Shown: positions 23,480 to 39,669 of the stretch, one piece after another
How positions within the stretch are numbered: the stretch's first letter is position 1
Layout of the letters: every line of letters begins with the position of its first letter
Program-made: the position numbers and the translations under genes
Assembly: GCA_012295275.1 (NCBI GenBank)
Contig: CM022674.1
Span: 16,505,649 to 16,569,648, forward strand
Direction: 5' to 3'
Origin: Chrysomallon squamiferum
Taxonomy: Eukaryota > Mollusca > Gastropoda > Neomphalida > Peltospiridae
DNA length: 64,000 nucleotides
Notes under the pieces: model-generated
Database searches by the model: none
Told to the model about the DNA's origin: nothing
What the model saw: the letters and a program-made list of their open reading frames with translations, nothing else

Positions 23480-24010
23480 TTATGAATATGCAAATGAGAA
23501 ATATTACAAATAAGCATATGTATTATTAGTAGTATAACAATATATTATCAATTCTAATGAAAAAATGAAACAATAACAAATATAAATATGCAAATTAAAG
23601 TTATTATAATAATGTATTATGTATGGAGAAATGTTAAATATTTATTTTATCTTATTTCTTTATGAATATTCAAATGTAAAATATAAGAAATCATGAACGA
23701 TAAATTGTTAATGAAAAATAGATAAATAATTAAACAAACAAACAAAAAGGCAAATAAATAAATAAAACAAGTAAATAAATAAATAAATAAATTAAAAAAA
23801 ATATATTTTATTTCTAATAAAGAGATAATAGAAATATTTTCAAATCTAGATTCAAAACTGGTAGAAATTTCAAATAGTTTTACATTCACAAAATACATTT
23901 TTATATCAGCAGCGAGGAATTATTTACAAACTGTTTATACAGTATACAACACATACTACATGTTTTTTTTTTATAGAGTCACAAAAACAAGCACGAATGA
24001 AGCTGGGATA
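22830..24010. repeat. AT-rich 1-kb block, copy 4, and flank block
   Basis: Matches 4611-5760 nearly along its length, including internal repetition of ATAATTATTATCAATATGAAAATG near 23070-23240. No gene. Confidence 0.65.
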
Positions 24011-24089
24011 AATCCTTATAATCAATACACAGTTATGTGGCAAAACTTTTAGATATCAGTAATAATTCATATTGTTTAAAATAGTATTT

Positions 24090-24640
24090 TAAATTTATCT
24101 TTATAAAAACGGGAATAAATTTCTTATCAAATTCAACAACTATTGTTTATCTAAATCTGAATTTCTAGTACTTTCCAAAAACAACAATTATTAAGTCACA
24201 TTTAACAACTGTTTTCAAAGACCATTGCTATATTTACATTCAGGAATTGCTTCTAGAATACAGTTTATAAATTTACGTTCTGCAACTGCTTCAGAAATAG
24301 TAGTTTATATATTCAAATTTTAAAAGTTTCCAAAGGTACGTTGTAAAATTAACATTTAAAAACCATTTGCAAAGACATAACTTACAAATTTAAGTAATAA
24401 ATAAAACAGTTTCAAATAATCTAGCAACACAAAATGAATTAAACAATTGAACTTTTTTCTTTTCTTTTTTCTTTTTAAATATATTGTTTTTCTTTATGAG
24501 TTTCAATATATAGACTAGAACACATCCTTTAAAATGGAATTTTTTTCTCTTCCTTTATTTTTATTTTAAATCTCCAGTGATCAATTCATATTCATTAGGC
24601 GAATACTACTGTCTCATTTCCAATGAAAAAGCACTTTTAG
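24090..24640. repeat. 3' flank block of the intact FREP gene
   Basis: 24090-24260 matches 2080-2250 and 10050-10200. Contains the candidate poly(A) signal at 24554-24559 (minus strand AATAAA). Confidence 0.55.
24554..24559 (-). terminator. Candidate poly(A) signal AATAAA of the intact FREP gene
   Basis: About 295 nt past the TAA stop. Using it places the whole 40-bp minisatellite in the 3' untranslated region. Confidence 0.45.
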
Positions 24641-24853
24641 TTCAAAGGAGAAGATGGTCGAATTTTCATTACACTTTTAGTTCAAAACAGAAGATGGTCG
24701 AATTTTCGTCACAGTTTTAGTTCAAAACAGAAGATGGTCGAATTTTCGTCACAGTTTTAGATGGTCAAATTTTTTAGTTCAAAACAGAAGATGGTCGAAT
24801 TTTCGTCACAGTTTTAGTTCAAAACAGAAGATGGTCGAATTTTCGTCACAGTT
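24640..24853 (-). repeat. 40-bp minisatellite derived from the FREP C-terminal codons
   Basis: Five near-identical 40-bp units plus one partial, starting at AAGATGGTCG positions 24651, 24691, 24731, 24791 and 24831; the genic copy is at 24871. Read on the minus strand each unit equals the last codons of exon 5 (KTVMKIRPSSVLN), its TAA stop and a few bases. Confidence 0.92.
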
Positions 24854-27400
<2,547 letters not shown>

Positions 27401-27620
27401 TTTATAAATGGTAGCAATGTCGAAATTCAGATATCTGTATTCAGAACAAAATGAATCTAATTACGTAAAGAGAATTTAATTGTTATTTCAGAGAGCCAAA
27501 TAAACTAGTAATTTCTTCTACTAATGTTTCCAAGGCACTGTCACTACCAGACTGAACTCTTCAAATATATTAAGCGTTTGACACAAGCTTCTGTTTTCAG
27601 TCCTGTGTTAAATAAAACCT
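27401..27620 (-). promoter_or_regulatory. Proximal 5' flank of the intact FREP gene
   Basis: Shares long identity with 6925-7130 and part of 19840-19940. No clear TATA box: copy F has TTTATATAG, here the same site reads TTTACGTAA. Function inferred from position. Confidence 0.4.
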
Positions 27621-27837
27621 TTTCTAATAATTCCTTCAGCTTCTCTCGATTGAGCTGAAACATATATAAACGAAACAGAATGGTAATCACATTCGGTGAA
27701 CAAATATTTTATGCTAGAGTGAATATGGATCATTTAATTAATAATGAAGTGGTTATTGATATGTTTGTGTAATTCGTACTGATTCTTTCAATTTATCTGA
27801 AATAAATAGAAGGCGATCAGAATTGTTTATTCGTATA

Positions 27838-27872
27838 ACAGTCATCAGGGAAATGATCATTTGAAATATGAT
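27838..27872 (-). promoter_or_regulatory. Cluster upstream box of the intact FREP gene
   Basis: GTCATCAGGGAAATGATCAT at 27841, about 440 bp upstream of the ATG. Contains the short palindrome TGATCA. Same box at 1326, 12781 and, altered, 712 and 20171. Confidence 0.45.
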
Positions 27873-28084
27873 TTGCACTGTCTTGCTTCAGCGATTTGTT
27901 TAGGGCGAAATGTTTGTTATCTTTCTTTTTGTTGCTGTATCTTTGTGGAGTTTTGTTACTGAGGGGAGTGTGTGCTTATATGCTTGTTCTGTGTAGTTGT
28001 TATTGAGTCATGTTGTTGCTTTTGTTGTTCGTACTGTTCTTTTATTGTATTAATATATATTTGTAAGTGTATATCGTGTGGGAT

Positions 28085-28640
28085 CTAGTAGGTTTAGAGG
28101 AAGCTAGTATGTACATCTTGTTAATTTTTTAGTAATAGTAATTGTATAATAGTATAGTAAGTTTAGAGATAGCTAGTATGTACATCTTGTTAATTTTTTA
28201 GTAATAGTAATTGTAGTAGTATTATAGTATGTTTAGAGGTAGCTAGCATGTATGTCTTGTTAATTTTTTAGTAGTAGTAATTGTAGTAATATTATAGTAT
28301 GTTTAGAGGTAGCTAGCATGTACATCTTGTTAATTTTTTAGTAGTAATTGTAGTAATAGTATATTAGGTTTAGAGATAGCTAGCATGTATGCCTTGTTAA
28401 TTTGTTGGTAATAGTAATTGTAGTAATATTATAGTATGTTTAGAGGTAGCTAGCATGTACATCTTGTTAATGTTTTATAGTAGTAATTGTATAATAGTAT
28501 AACAGGTTTAGAGATAGGGATCTAGTAGGTTTAGAGAAAGCTAGTATGTACATCTAGTTAATGTTTTAGTGGTTGTATTTATAGTAATAGTATAGTAAGT
28601 TTAGAGGTAGCTAGTATGTATATCTTGTTAATTTTGATGT
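28085..28640. repeat. 70-bp tandem repeat, about eight copies
   Basis: GTTTAGAG begins each unit at 28092, 28161, 28231, 28301, 28368, 28438, 28505, (28531 partial) and 28599, so the period is 67-70 bp. Units carry AGCTAGCATGTACATCTTG. No open frame. It lies at the outer edge of the FREP cluster. Confidence 0.92.
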
Positions 28641-28659
28641 TATTTCACTAAACAAAAGT

Positions 28660-28850
28660 CAAATCAAATCACCTTTTCATACTGCTGGTTGTGAACATGA
28701 TTCCATTCCATGGGATAAAAGTTATATCCCCCAGAAATGTTTTCGTATTTACTGGGATTTGAACGCGATCTTCACCCCGCACATTTTCCCATATCAACAG
28801 CGTCTGATTCTTATTTATCCAAATTAGTCTGTGATCTGATGACAATAATT
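28660..28850 (-). mobile_element. Possible tRNA-derived SINE
   Basis: Less AT-rich patch with a B-box-like GCGTTCAAATCCCAG on the minus strand (about 28750-28765). The A box is not clear. Followed by (AAAT)n at 28855-28912, which could be the tail of another insertion. Confidence 0.35.
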
Positions 28851-28856
28851 ACAAAA

Positions 28857-28891
<35 letters not shown>

Positions 28892-29539
28892 GTAAATAAA
28901 TAAGTAAATAAGCATATTCAAGATACACTGACATTTAAAAAGATTAATTATGTCTGTTATTTTTTATTTTTTATTATTTTATTTTATTTTATTATGGTCT
29001 CCGTCTCTCTGTTCTGGTTATACTCGTTAATTCTCTCTTTCTTTCACTACTTTCTCTTCTTATCTCTTTCTCTATCTCACAAATTTGTTTCATCCTTATC
29101 TTTTAGTATTTAGAATTAGTAATTATTTATTTATTTGGCTGGTTAGGTAGTTAATTAGAAAGATAGATAGATGGGCTGTTGTTGGCTCGTCAATTTGAAT
29201 GAATTATAAACATCAAAAGACTAGGAAAATGGGTACATATCGCATCAAAGGAGATATGATAGATCTCTGGAAAGCCAGAAATTGTGTTGTTTTCTTATCA
29301 TAGTCACTACCTATAATTCCTTCAGTGGGAATATCAGCAAAGGTGAGCCTATCACAGAAAGAAAACAAATAATAAAAATAAATATGACAAAGACATTGAA
29401 CTAATAATAGTAATTCATTTTTATATCAGCATTCGCTTTAGTGCTAGACATAGGCTTAATTCAAACACAGATAAAGTGTCATATTAGGATCAGGAATTTC
29501 CAGGAATGAAAACTAAGAAAGAGGAGACTACCGGTGACA

Positions 29540-29836
29540 AAATGAAGAAGAAGAACACCACCACCAGCACCAACAGTAATAAGAACAACAACAGCAGCAG
29601 CAACAACAATCGTTACTACTCATAACATAATACCGTTAGTACTACTATAACTACAGCGAATTAACCAAATACTACTGTTTCTACTACAACTACTACTACT
29701 AATACAGTTACTAATTCTGAAACCACCACAACTATAACTAGAATACTTACTACCACTACTTTTACTACTGCTGTTTCTGCTACTGCTACTGCTATTATTA
29801 CTACTACTACTACTACGGCTACTACTACTGTTTCAA
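29540..29836. repeat. Imperfect (ACT)n/(ACC)n/(AAC)n trinucleotide region
   Basis: Degenerate trinucleotides (GAAGAAGAA, CACCACCAC, CAACAACAA, ACTACTACT). No gene. Confidence 0.7.
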
Positions 29837-30004
29837 CTACATCTTTTTTGGGTCAACGTACAAACGTCTCAAATTGGCTCCAGTTTCTGTTAGAACTTTC
29901 CTCTGTTTGCCACTTTGAAGGTCAATGAACTCTATATTGTTGCCACCGGAATAATAGTCTACGGTTCTTGCTATCCAGTGCTGTATAAAAAATCTGCGGA
30001 ACGT
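29837..30004 (-). CDS. Candidate exon of an LDL-receptor/LRP-type YWTD propeller
   Basis: After the acceptor TTTCAG (exon start 30004), one frame reads WIARTVDYYSGG, NNIEFIDLQSGKQRKVLTE and TGANLRRLYVDPKK before TAG at 29839-29837. The order W-I-A..D-Y-Y..N-I-E-F-I-D-L..R-K-V-L resembles a YWTD beta-propeller blade (ALDW..NLYWTD..IEV..L.G..RKVL). Here YWTD is DYYS. No donor fits, and no partner exons are seen, so it may be a lone relic exon. Family call is moderate. Confidence 0.4.
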   Translation of the reverse strand, partial: TFRRFFIQHWIARTVDYYSGGNNIEFIDLQSGKQRKVLTETGANLRRLYVDPKKM

Positions 30005-30231
30005 CTGAAATTAAGTAACGAAAATAGAAATCTGATATTTTTAAATTAGAAATTAATGAGAAATATAATACAGGATTGTTTTTCAAATTAGTCAAATTCT
30101 TAAATAAGGTCTTAAACACAAAGATTATTAAAAACAGAAAGCCAGAGACACAAAAGTGTTAAAATGTTTAAGATAAAAAAGGTACTAAGATACAAACAGG
30201 TAGGTATCTCGCTAAAAATGTACACACAGAC

Positions 30232-30236
<5 letters not shown>

Positions 30237-30289
<53 letters not shown>

Positions 30290-30290
30290 C
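30237..30290. repeat. (CA)n microsatellite
   Basis: About 26 CA units, followed by GATA-like and CT-rich tracts to 30600. Confidence 0.95.
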
Positions 30291-30633
30291 AAACACACAT
30301 ATAAATAAATAGACATATAAATAGATGGATAGATAGATAGACAGATATATAGATACATATTTAAACAGATATATAGTCACATACACATGTATGTATATAT
30401 GATTCTATCTAGCTGTCAATAGTTCTGTGTGTGAACACACATACACATGCCAACACACATTAACACACACATGCTTTCCTCTGATCTGCTCTCTCTCTCT
30501 GTCTCTCTCTCTCTCTGTCTCTCTCTATCTATCTGTCTATTAATCTGTGTGTGTACTTATCTCTATGTTTGTCTATTGTCCTGTCTGTCTCTCTGACTGT
30601 CTATCAGTCTAACTACCTATCTGTATAGAGAGA

Positions 30634-30789
<156 letters not shown>

Positions 30790-30861
30790 TATTACTAGTA
30801 GAAATCAGTTTTTTTGTCATTTCTTTTTTTCTTGTGGGTTAAATCAGATGGGATAAATTCT

Positions 30862-31740
30862 GGGTCACGACTGGAAGTAGCGTAAGGCTAACAATAAAAG
30901 ATGCGGACCTCCGTAGGACTAAGTTTTGAAACTGAGATACGGTTAAGGGTAGGGTTAGGGTTAGGGTTAATCAAATTGTATCACTTGTGTAATGGAAATG
31001 TCAAAAATAATTTGTGGTTCACGATTGGAATTAGAGTAAGGGTAAGAATTAATATTCCGAACCTCCGTAGCATTAGTTTCGGTAGTTAAGCTAGGGTTAG
31101 GGTTAGGATTAGGGTTAGAGTAAGTTTTATTTAAACTGTATCATTAGTGTTATGACAATGTGCAAGATAATTTGTGGCATACGATTGGAAGTATCGTACG
31201 AATTAATGTTGCGGACCTCCGTAGGTTTAGGTTTAGAAATTGAGCTAGGGTTAAGGTTAAGGTTAGGGATAGATTTAGGGTTAGGGTTAGAGCTAGGATT
31301 ATTAAAACTGTATCATTAATCTTCTAATAATGTGCAAACTAATTTGAGGTCACGATTCGAATTAGCGTAAGGGTAAGAATTAATGTGGCGGAATTCCGTA
31401 GGTTTAAGTTTAGAAATTGAGATAGGGTTAAGGTTAGGGTTAGGGTTTGGATAAGGGTTAGGGTTAGGGTTAGGGCTAGACCTAGGGTTGTTTAAATTGT
31501 ATCACTGGTGTTAGGATCATGTGCAACATAATGTGTGAGTCACGTGGAAGTAGCGAAATGGTAAGAATTCAAGTTCTTGGATGATTAAAATATTATCATT
31601 AGAGATCTTATAATGTGCAAAATAATTTGGGGGTCACGATTGGAGTTAGCGTAAGGGAAAAAACTCATGTTGCGAATTTCCAGGGGATTAAGTTTAGAAA
31701 TTGAGCTAGGTTAAGGATTAGTGTTAAGGTTAGGGATACA
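30862..31740. repeat. 155-175-bp tandem repeat with embedded TTAGGG tracts
   Basis: CCTCCGTAG-type anchors recur at 30908, 31062, 31217 and (variant) 31391 and about 31675. Each unit has a unique part (CACGATTGGAAGTAGCGTAAG, TTTAGAAATTGAGC) and a run of two to four TTAGGG with variants such as TTAAGG and TTAGAG. TTAGGG is the metazoan telomere motif; here it is interstitial. Confidence 0.88.
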
Positions 31741-31981
31741 GGATTTGCCACCATTTTGTTTTCTTTTTCTCTTATTTCTTTATTTTTTTATTATTTTTTT
31801 TTTTTTACAAAATAGCAAAATAATTTTATTTCTAAAATCTACATTTTTCTTCTTTTATTTCAACACTAAATATCTGAAATCTACATTTTACATCTTTTAC
31901 TTCAAACTAAATTAATTCCACCCTTACCGGATGTACCCATTTTTACACACGAGTCCCAAAAATATAGAAAACAGTGACTGT

Positions 31982-32002
31982 GTAATAATAATAATAATAA
32001 TA

Positions 32003-32046
<44 letters not shown>

Positions 32047-32140
32047 TACTACTACTACTACTTCTACTATTACTACTACTACTACTACTACTACTACTAT
32101 ACTATTATTATTAGTATTAGTATTACTATTAGGATTAGTA
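31982..32140. repeat. (AAT)/(ATT)/(ACT) trinucleotide tract
   Basis: Compound array; the overlapping poly-I/poly-T open frame is an artefact. Confidence 0.95.
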
Positions 32141-32179
32141 TTATGGAGTATTAATTGGCTTATTTACCTACTGAAATCC

Positions 32180-33000
32180 TAGCCCTTCAGCCGAACACGG
32201 ACATTCTGGTTATTAATATTTTTGATAGTGTAGGATGATCAATGTGGGTCTTTAACATAAAGTATTAATATTTTTAAAAAAGGCTTCGTAAAAAATAATA
32301 CAGATAAAAACACAGATAAATAAATGCAAATAACTGAAACTACTTTGTGTTACTTGTAAGTACATAATAGACACTACATTTATTTGTACAGTTAAAATAT
32401 TCATGATATGTATTCGTCCACAATTGCTTAATTATATCGTTTATTCCAATCGAGCCTATATTTCCCACTTGGTATAGTGCTGTGTAATTTTAAAAATAAA
32501 ACAACTAAAGCAAAGTTATGGAATATATAAAAGGTAAAATAGCCAAGCGATATGATTTATTTTATTTAAACTGGATTGTGATTGTGTTGTAGATTTAAAG
32601 ACAAATTTAATATAATTTACCCTATTTATATATATATATATTTTAATACACATAATATTTGTTATTATTGGTGTTATTATTTGTATTATCATCATTATTA
32701 TTTGTCAGTATTCTTCTACTAATAATTGTGAACTCATTAAGAACGAGAACTTTGCTATTTCACCAAATATGACTGTGAGACTTAACTCCCTTATACGATG
32801 TTGAAGCCCTTAAACGCAGTAGTTTGATAAAAAAGAACCACAAAGTTTCAGATATCGAAACCGCCTGCTTGAAGGTGTTCCCCATTGCTGATAAATGAAC
32901 ACATTATTAATCAATTAATGTATTAAGAATACTTCAGAAAACTTCTTTGTTTTATGATTTTATTGACGATACTGTCCTATACAGATCAGGTACTGTAATT
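32180..33000. other. AT-rich intergenic sequence
   Basis: No open frame with domain character, no splice-linked exons seen. Confidence 0.5.
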
Positions 33001-33134
33001 ATATAAACAGTGAACGAATAACAAGATTGGATGAAAGAAAGGAGAAAAAGACAAATATAAAACGAAATTATAAAAATTTTAAATTAATGAAATGTCAGAT
33101 ATCATTTTCTTTCTTAATTATTGGTTTTATCATT

Positions 33135-33158
33135 GTTGTGTTGTTGTTGTTGTTGTTG

Positions 33159-33197
<39 letters not shown>

Positions 33198-33298
33198 TAT
33201 CCATCCTTTTATTACCATCATCTTAATTATTTTTCAGTACTGATTATGATTATGATTAAGATTATTATTGTTCTTGTCATTATTATTGTTATTATTAA

Positions 33299-33375
<77 letters not shown>
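33135..33375. repeat. (GTT)/(ATT)/(AGT) compound microsatellite
   Basis: Alternating trinucleotide blocks; the 168-codon frame through it is low-complexity (poly-L, I, S). Confidence 0.95.
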
Positions 33376-33905
33376 CTCCTTGTCCATACTTATACGATCA
33401 TCATCATCATAATCATCATTATTATTATTTTATTACGGAACAGCAGATTATTTTGTTCAGGATTATTTTGCTCCTGCCAGGACCTAGTTTTAGTTATTTA
33501 ATATCTGGACCAAACGATAAGCCACAGACATAACGAATACAAATATAGCATAGCGTGTGTCTACACACCTGATAGACTTTAGCTCAATTGATAAGACGTC
33601 ATTTGCTTCACTATCCTTTTTCACGGTCATTATATCAGTATTTCATACAGAATTCTAACAACAGCAACAATAACAACATCAGAAGCAACAACAACAACCA
33701 TAGCTATAAATGAAAGAAAGAAATAACTGAGTTACAAAGATGTTTCAGTATTTTCAACTGATCTATGTAATATACTTTTCTGATATAATTAACGCGCCAA
33801 GTGTATTTTTGAACTGTACATTCATTTGCTATATGGTATCATCTGTAAACAATTAAACAAACAAACAAACAATCAAATAAATAAATAAATAAATAAATCT
33901 AACGA

Positions 33906-34085
33906 ATGATGTACAATTATTTCGTGTTCGTGTGCAAGCGCAAATGCCATGACCGGAAGTTAGGACTCGTTTGCCATCATTTAGAACCTTACTTTCCTGA
34001 AGAATGCGTCGCAATAACAGATAATAGTCGTCAAGAACAAAACAAAGCAGAAACTTGTAACAGATCAGGTGAACTGTTCTTCTGA
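33906..34085 (+). CDS. Small Cys/His-containing ORF, possible 5' exon of the PARP-like gene
   Basis: 59-codon frame between (AAAT)n and (ATT)n tracts. It contains KCHDRKLGLVCHHLEPYFP, giving C-x3-C-x9-C-H-H, then an acidic and polar tail. It lies about 1 kb before the WWE-PARP exons on the same strand. ZAP/PARP12 proteins have CCCH fingers before WWE, but the spacing here does not match a proper CCCH finger. Could be an exon relic; no function claimed. Confidence 0.3.
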   Translation: MMYNYFVFVCKRKCHDRKLGLVCHHLEPYFPEECVAITDNSRQEQNKAETCNRSGELFF

Positions 34086-34155
34086 TTTATTATGCTGACT
34101 GATCTCACCAGACGATAAAATCACGGTAAGAAAAATCTGCCCTGTTACACGCATA

Positions 34156-34188
<33 letters not shown>

Positions 34189-34281
34189 GCACTGGCACGG
34201 AAGAAATCGCTCAGTATTTAAGGGCAACTAGAAGTTGTTTATAATGAATATATCATTAAACGTATTATTCATTATATATAA

Positions 34282-34316
<35 letters not shown>

Positions 34317-35109
34317 GTGTTCTTAAGAAAGAAAGGGCAAACAAAAAAAGGAGCACCATAAACCCCTTAGCTATCAGTATCGCTACGGTATATCGCTACA
34401 GTATATCGCTACAGTATATTGCTAAAGGAGATATAAATACTCTCGTGTTAGGTTGATATTGGAGAATAGGTTTTAAGTCCATGTAACGATAAACAATATA
34501 ATCGTGACACATTCAGTTTTCTGCAACGTTTAATAACTAAGACTACAATTCTATGCTTATGGTAAGTACCCGTATGTACTTCTGTATTTAATCTCTGAAC
34601 TACGTCAGATGTTCTCTGTCCTTACAAATATCACTAGCAGCAGAAGAACAAATCGTAAAAAATATTAAAATATTCAGTAAAATATCTGTTGATATGGCCA
34701 TGATCGAAATTGCAAGATTACATAAATTTATTACTTAGCTTTTATTGGTTAATATTTATTTATTTATTTACTTACGTATATACTTACTTACTTACTCACT
34801 TACTTATTTACTTATTTAATTGTTAGATACTTAGTTTGTTTCTTTGCTTCTTTATTATAATTATTGTTATTATTATTATTATTATTTCCTTTTTCTGTTT
34901 TTTAAGCAAGTAGCAAAATTATTTTATACTTATTATTTGTTAAATATCGATTGTCTATTTTATATTTATAATGCTATTTTCAGGGATTTAAACATGTACA
35001 AGAAAGAGGTAGAATGCTTGGCAGCTACAATTTTACAAATAGTACACAAACTTACTAAAGTTTTGATAATTCAGTATTAAATGTATTTTAAAACATAGAA
35101 AAACTGTGA

Positions 35110-36925
<1,816 letters not shown>

Positions 36926-36929
36926 GTAA

Positions 36930-38056
36930 GAGTACACATTTTATGACACTGTTTACATACAATTAAATAGCCTAAATACATTATGTATACTTCAAGATAT
37001 GTTTTATTTATTTATTTATCATCATCATTATCAACATATTTTTTTATCCAATCTTAGTTCATAAATAATTTATTATATATGATTTGTACTGCCTCAGATA
37101 CAGGTGTTTAATCAGTATGTCATCCTTAAATAATAAAATGAATAAATGTTATGAATAAGTATAATTTCAAATATGTTAATGTGATTAATATCTATGATTT
37201 TAACTATGTGAAGGTTATGAATGTCCAATTATTTATAGATGTAATAAAGTGAACAAATGTTATGAATGACTATAATTTTAACTATGCAGTAACATAAACG
37301 ATGAAGTGATCGAACGATTTGTTCAGGTTATTTATTGATAGAGACTATTCCATAATCGCTTATTGTACTAGGGGTTAGCACGTATCAGTGATTTCTATAT
37401 AAGAACAATAATACGGAGACACCCCGTGTTATTCAAGGTAAACGGCAGGTTATTAGTAATGCGCTCAACCTTGTCTTGTATTGTTTAATGCGTCCGCGTT
37501 ATGGGACCTCAGTGTTTTGGGAGGGCACCCACAGATTCACGAGTCAGTATGACACAAAGAATTATATTACATGGGTGTTTGGGTCAGTAGGCTATATAAG
37601 TGAGTACATTACAGGGTACAAAGGTCAGTATGATTTACATCTGATTATATTACAGTGGTATATGGGTCGGTAGGGTTGACAAATATTTATATTACAGCGT
37701 TGAAGATCTGAGCATATTTCTCAAAAACAATATTACAATCAGGCAAAATACATTAAAGGAACAAGTTATATCAGACTGTGTTACAGATGTGTATGGTTAT
37801 CTTTTCATTACATTTTGAAGTTCATTGTTACGTGAGATTTTTATTATAAGGCAATGTATAATTAATTATATTGCTGACGTTAAATGGGTCATGTGTAGTT
37901 ATATATAACAGCGGTGTACTGACCACGTAGAATTAAATCATATGGGTACAGGTGTCAGATATATTGATATGTGGTATCATAAGAGGCTGTAGGATCAATC
38001 CTTCTTAGCGTTCCCTTTGCATTATATTTCTTCTTAGCGATGAGATATGTGTGTAT

Positions 38057-38119
<63 letters not shown>

Positions 38120-39310
38120 TATTGGTAACTGCAAACCTCTTTTTTTTCTTTCGTACAATTATCATGTAGATAAAAGGATTGTTGGTAAATTTAGACTCAC
38201 TGACTATTCAGTTATTTTATATATCTAAATTTCAGTCACTATCTTGCTTACTCACACTGACACACTGAAGGAACGGAAAACAATTTAATTTACAAATTTC
38301 ATTTCCTTTCTTACTTTTCCTCATATAAATGATTACTGCTTGACAGTCACATAATAAAAAAAAAAAAAGTTAGTTGGGCATAATTACATGCAAGCCATTT
38401 ATGAAAATGAATATTACTCGTGGTCATGCAAAAAGAGTTCTGTCAAAGATATCCATGCTTAAGAGAAGAAAAACCTATTTTCTTATTTATATTTAATATT
38501 TATCTTATTGCTATTGATTTATGTATATGATCTTCTATCACTGTATTAAATCAAATGCTATTATAATTTTTATGATATATTTTAAATAGCGAAAAAGACC
38601 TGTAACTTAACTGATCTAAAGGTTGATATATATCGATAAACAAACCGATTAGAAAGAAATATACATAGATACGGACAGACAGACAGACAGATCAGTGGTT
38701 GAAATGCTTTGCTGTTATTATTTTTATTAGTAGAATTTTATTATTTTTATTAGTATTAATAAAATAGTGTCTTATATGCATTCATATTAACATATTGTAT
38801 TGTCTTGATTACTCATAAACAATAAATAAAATTTACCGAATTGTAATATTTTTCTTATATTATAACAATAGTTAATTACAGCACAATTTAACTACTTCAT
38901 GAAGTTTAATGTTTAAATCTTGTGTAATTTCCACACACAACAAATACTAATTGGAAATTATTTAAAATGTTAACTACAAAATGCTTATTTCCCATTCTAG
39001 ATATCTCATACGAAAATTGATTAATAAACACTTTTTCATCTAACCAATTTATTTCCTTAAAATAAGCATAAACAACCAGAAATAATAACTGGAAAAGTGT
39101 AATGTCCCAGTTCAAAGAAATTACATAAAGAGATTTTCAGAGAGAAAGAAAACAAAATTAAATCACACACACTTTACAGCTTTAGTTTAGTTATTTCAGA
39201 AATGCTAAATAAGAAGATTTGAAACTATATACATTTCATTTTTTAAATTTGATCTATGGCTACAGTATCAGGACAGTTTCAAGTCACAACATACATGTAC
39301 AGGGGAAAAG
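36930..39310. other. Gene-poor stretch downstream of the PARP fragment
   Basis: Searched for the PARP catalytic motifs (HGT, GKGIYFA-like) on the plus strand without success. 37440-37980 is less AT-rich but has only short frames. (CA)n lies at 38057-38116. Nothing else seen. Confidence 0.5.
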
Positions 39311-39442
<132 letters not shown>

Positions 39443-39669
39443 TAAGGTGCAGGCATACATGTGTATGTATGTATGTATCTGTGATTCTTTCTTTTTTGTT
39501 TACAGATGCATTAAGGTAAATGAGGAGCTTCGTTCTAAATCAAATATAATATAATATCTGAAGTTTAACAATCATCATTTTACATTAAATTAACACCGTT
39601 ATAAGATAATGTTAATGAGAAGAGACTGAATATTACTAAACCTTATTATCAGCCTGTTTATTGTTGTTC

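Noticed and set aside
30940-31740. A true telomere end
   Set aside because: TTAGGG runs are short, interrupted by unique sequence and flanked on both sides by ordinary DNA; it is interstitial.
33027-33533. 168-codon open frame, the second longest
   Set aside because: It reads through (GTT)n, (ATT)n and (AGT)n; the poly-L/I/S product is a repeat artefact.
33570-33640. tRNA-like A box (TTTAGCTCAATTGATAAGAC)
   Set aside because: No matching B box or acceptor stem; at best a pseudo-tRNA or SINE scrap.
37476-37673. Possible PARP catalytic exon (contains YGTSVF)
   Set aside because: No HGT, no G-x-Y-F-A motif and no acceptor in the right phase; similarity is not convincing.
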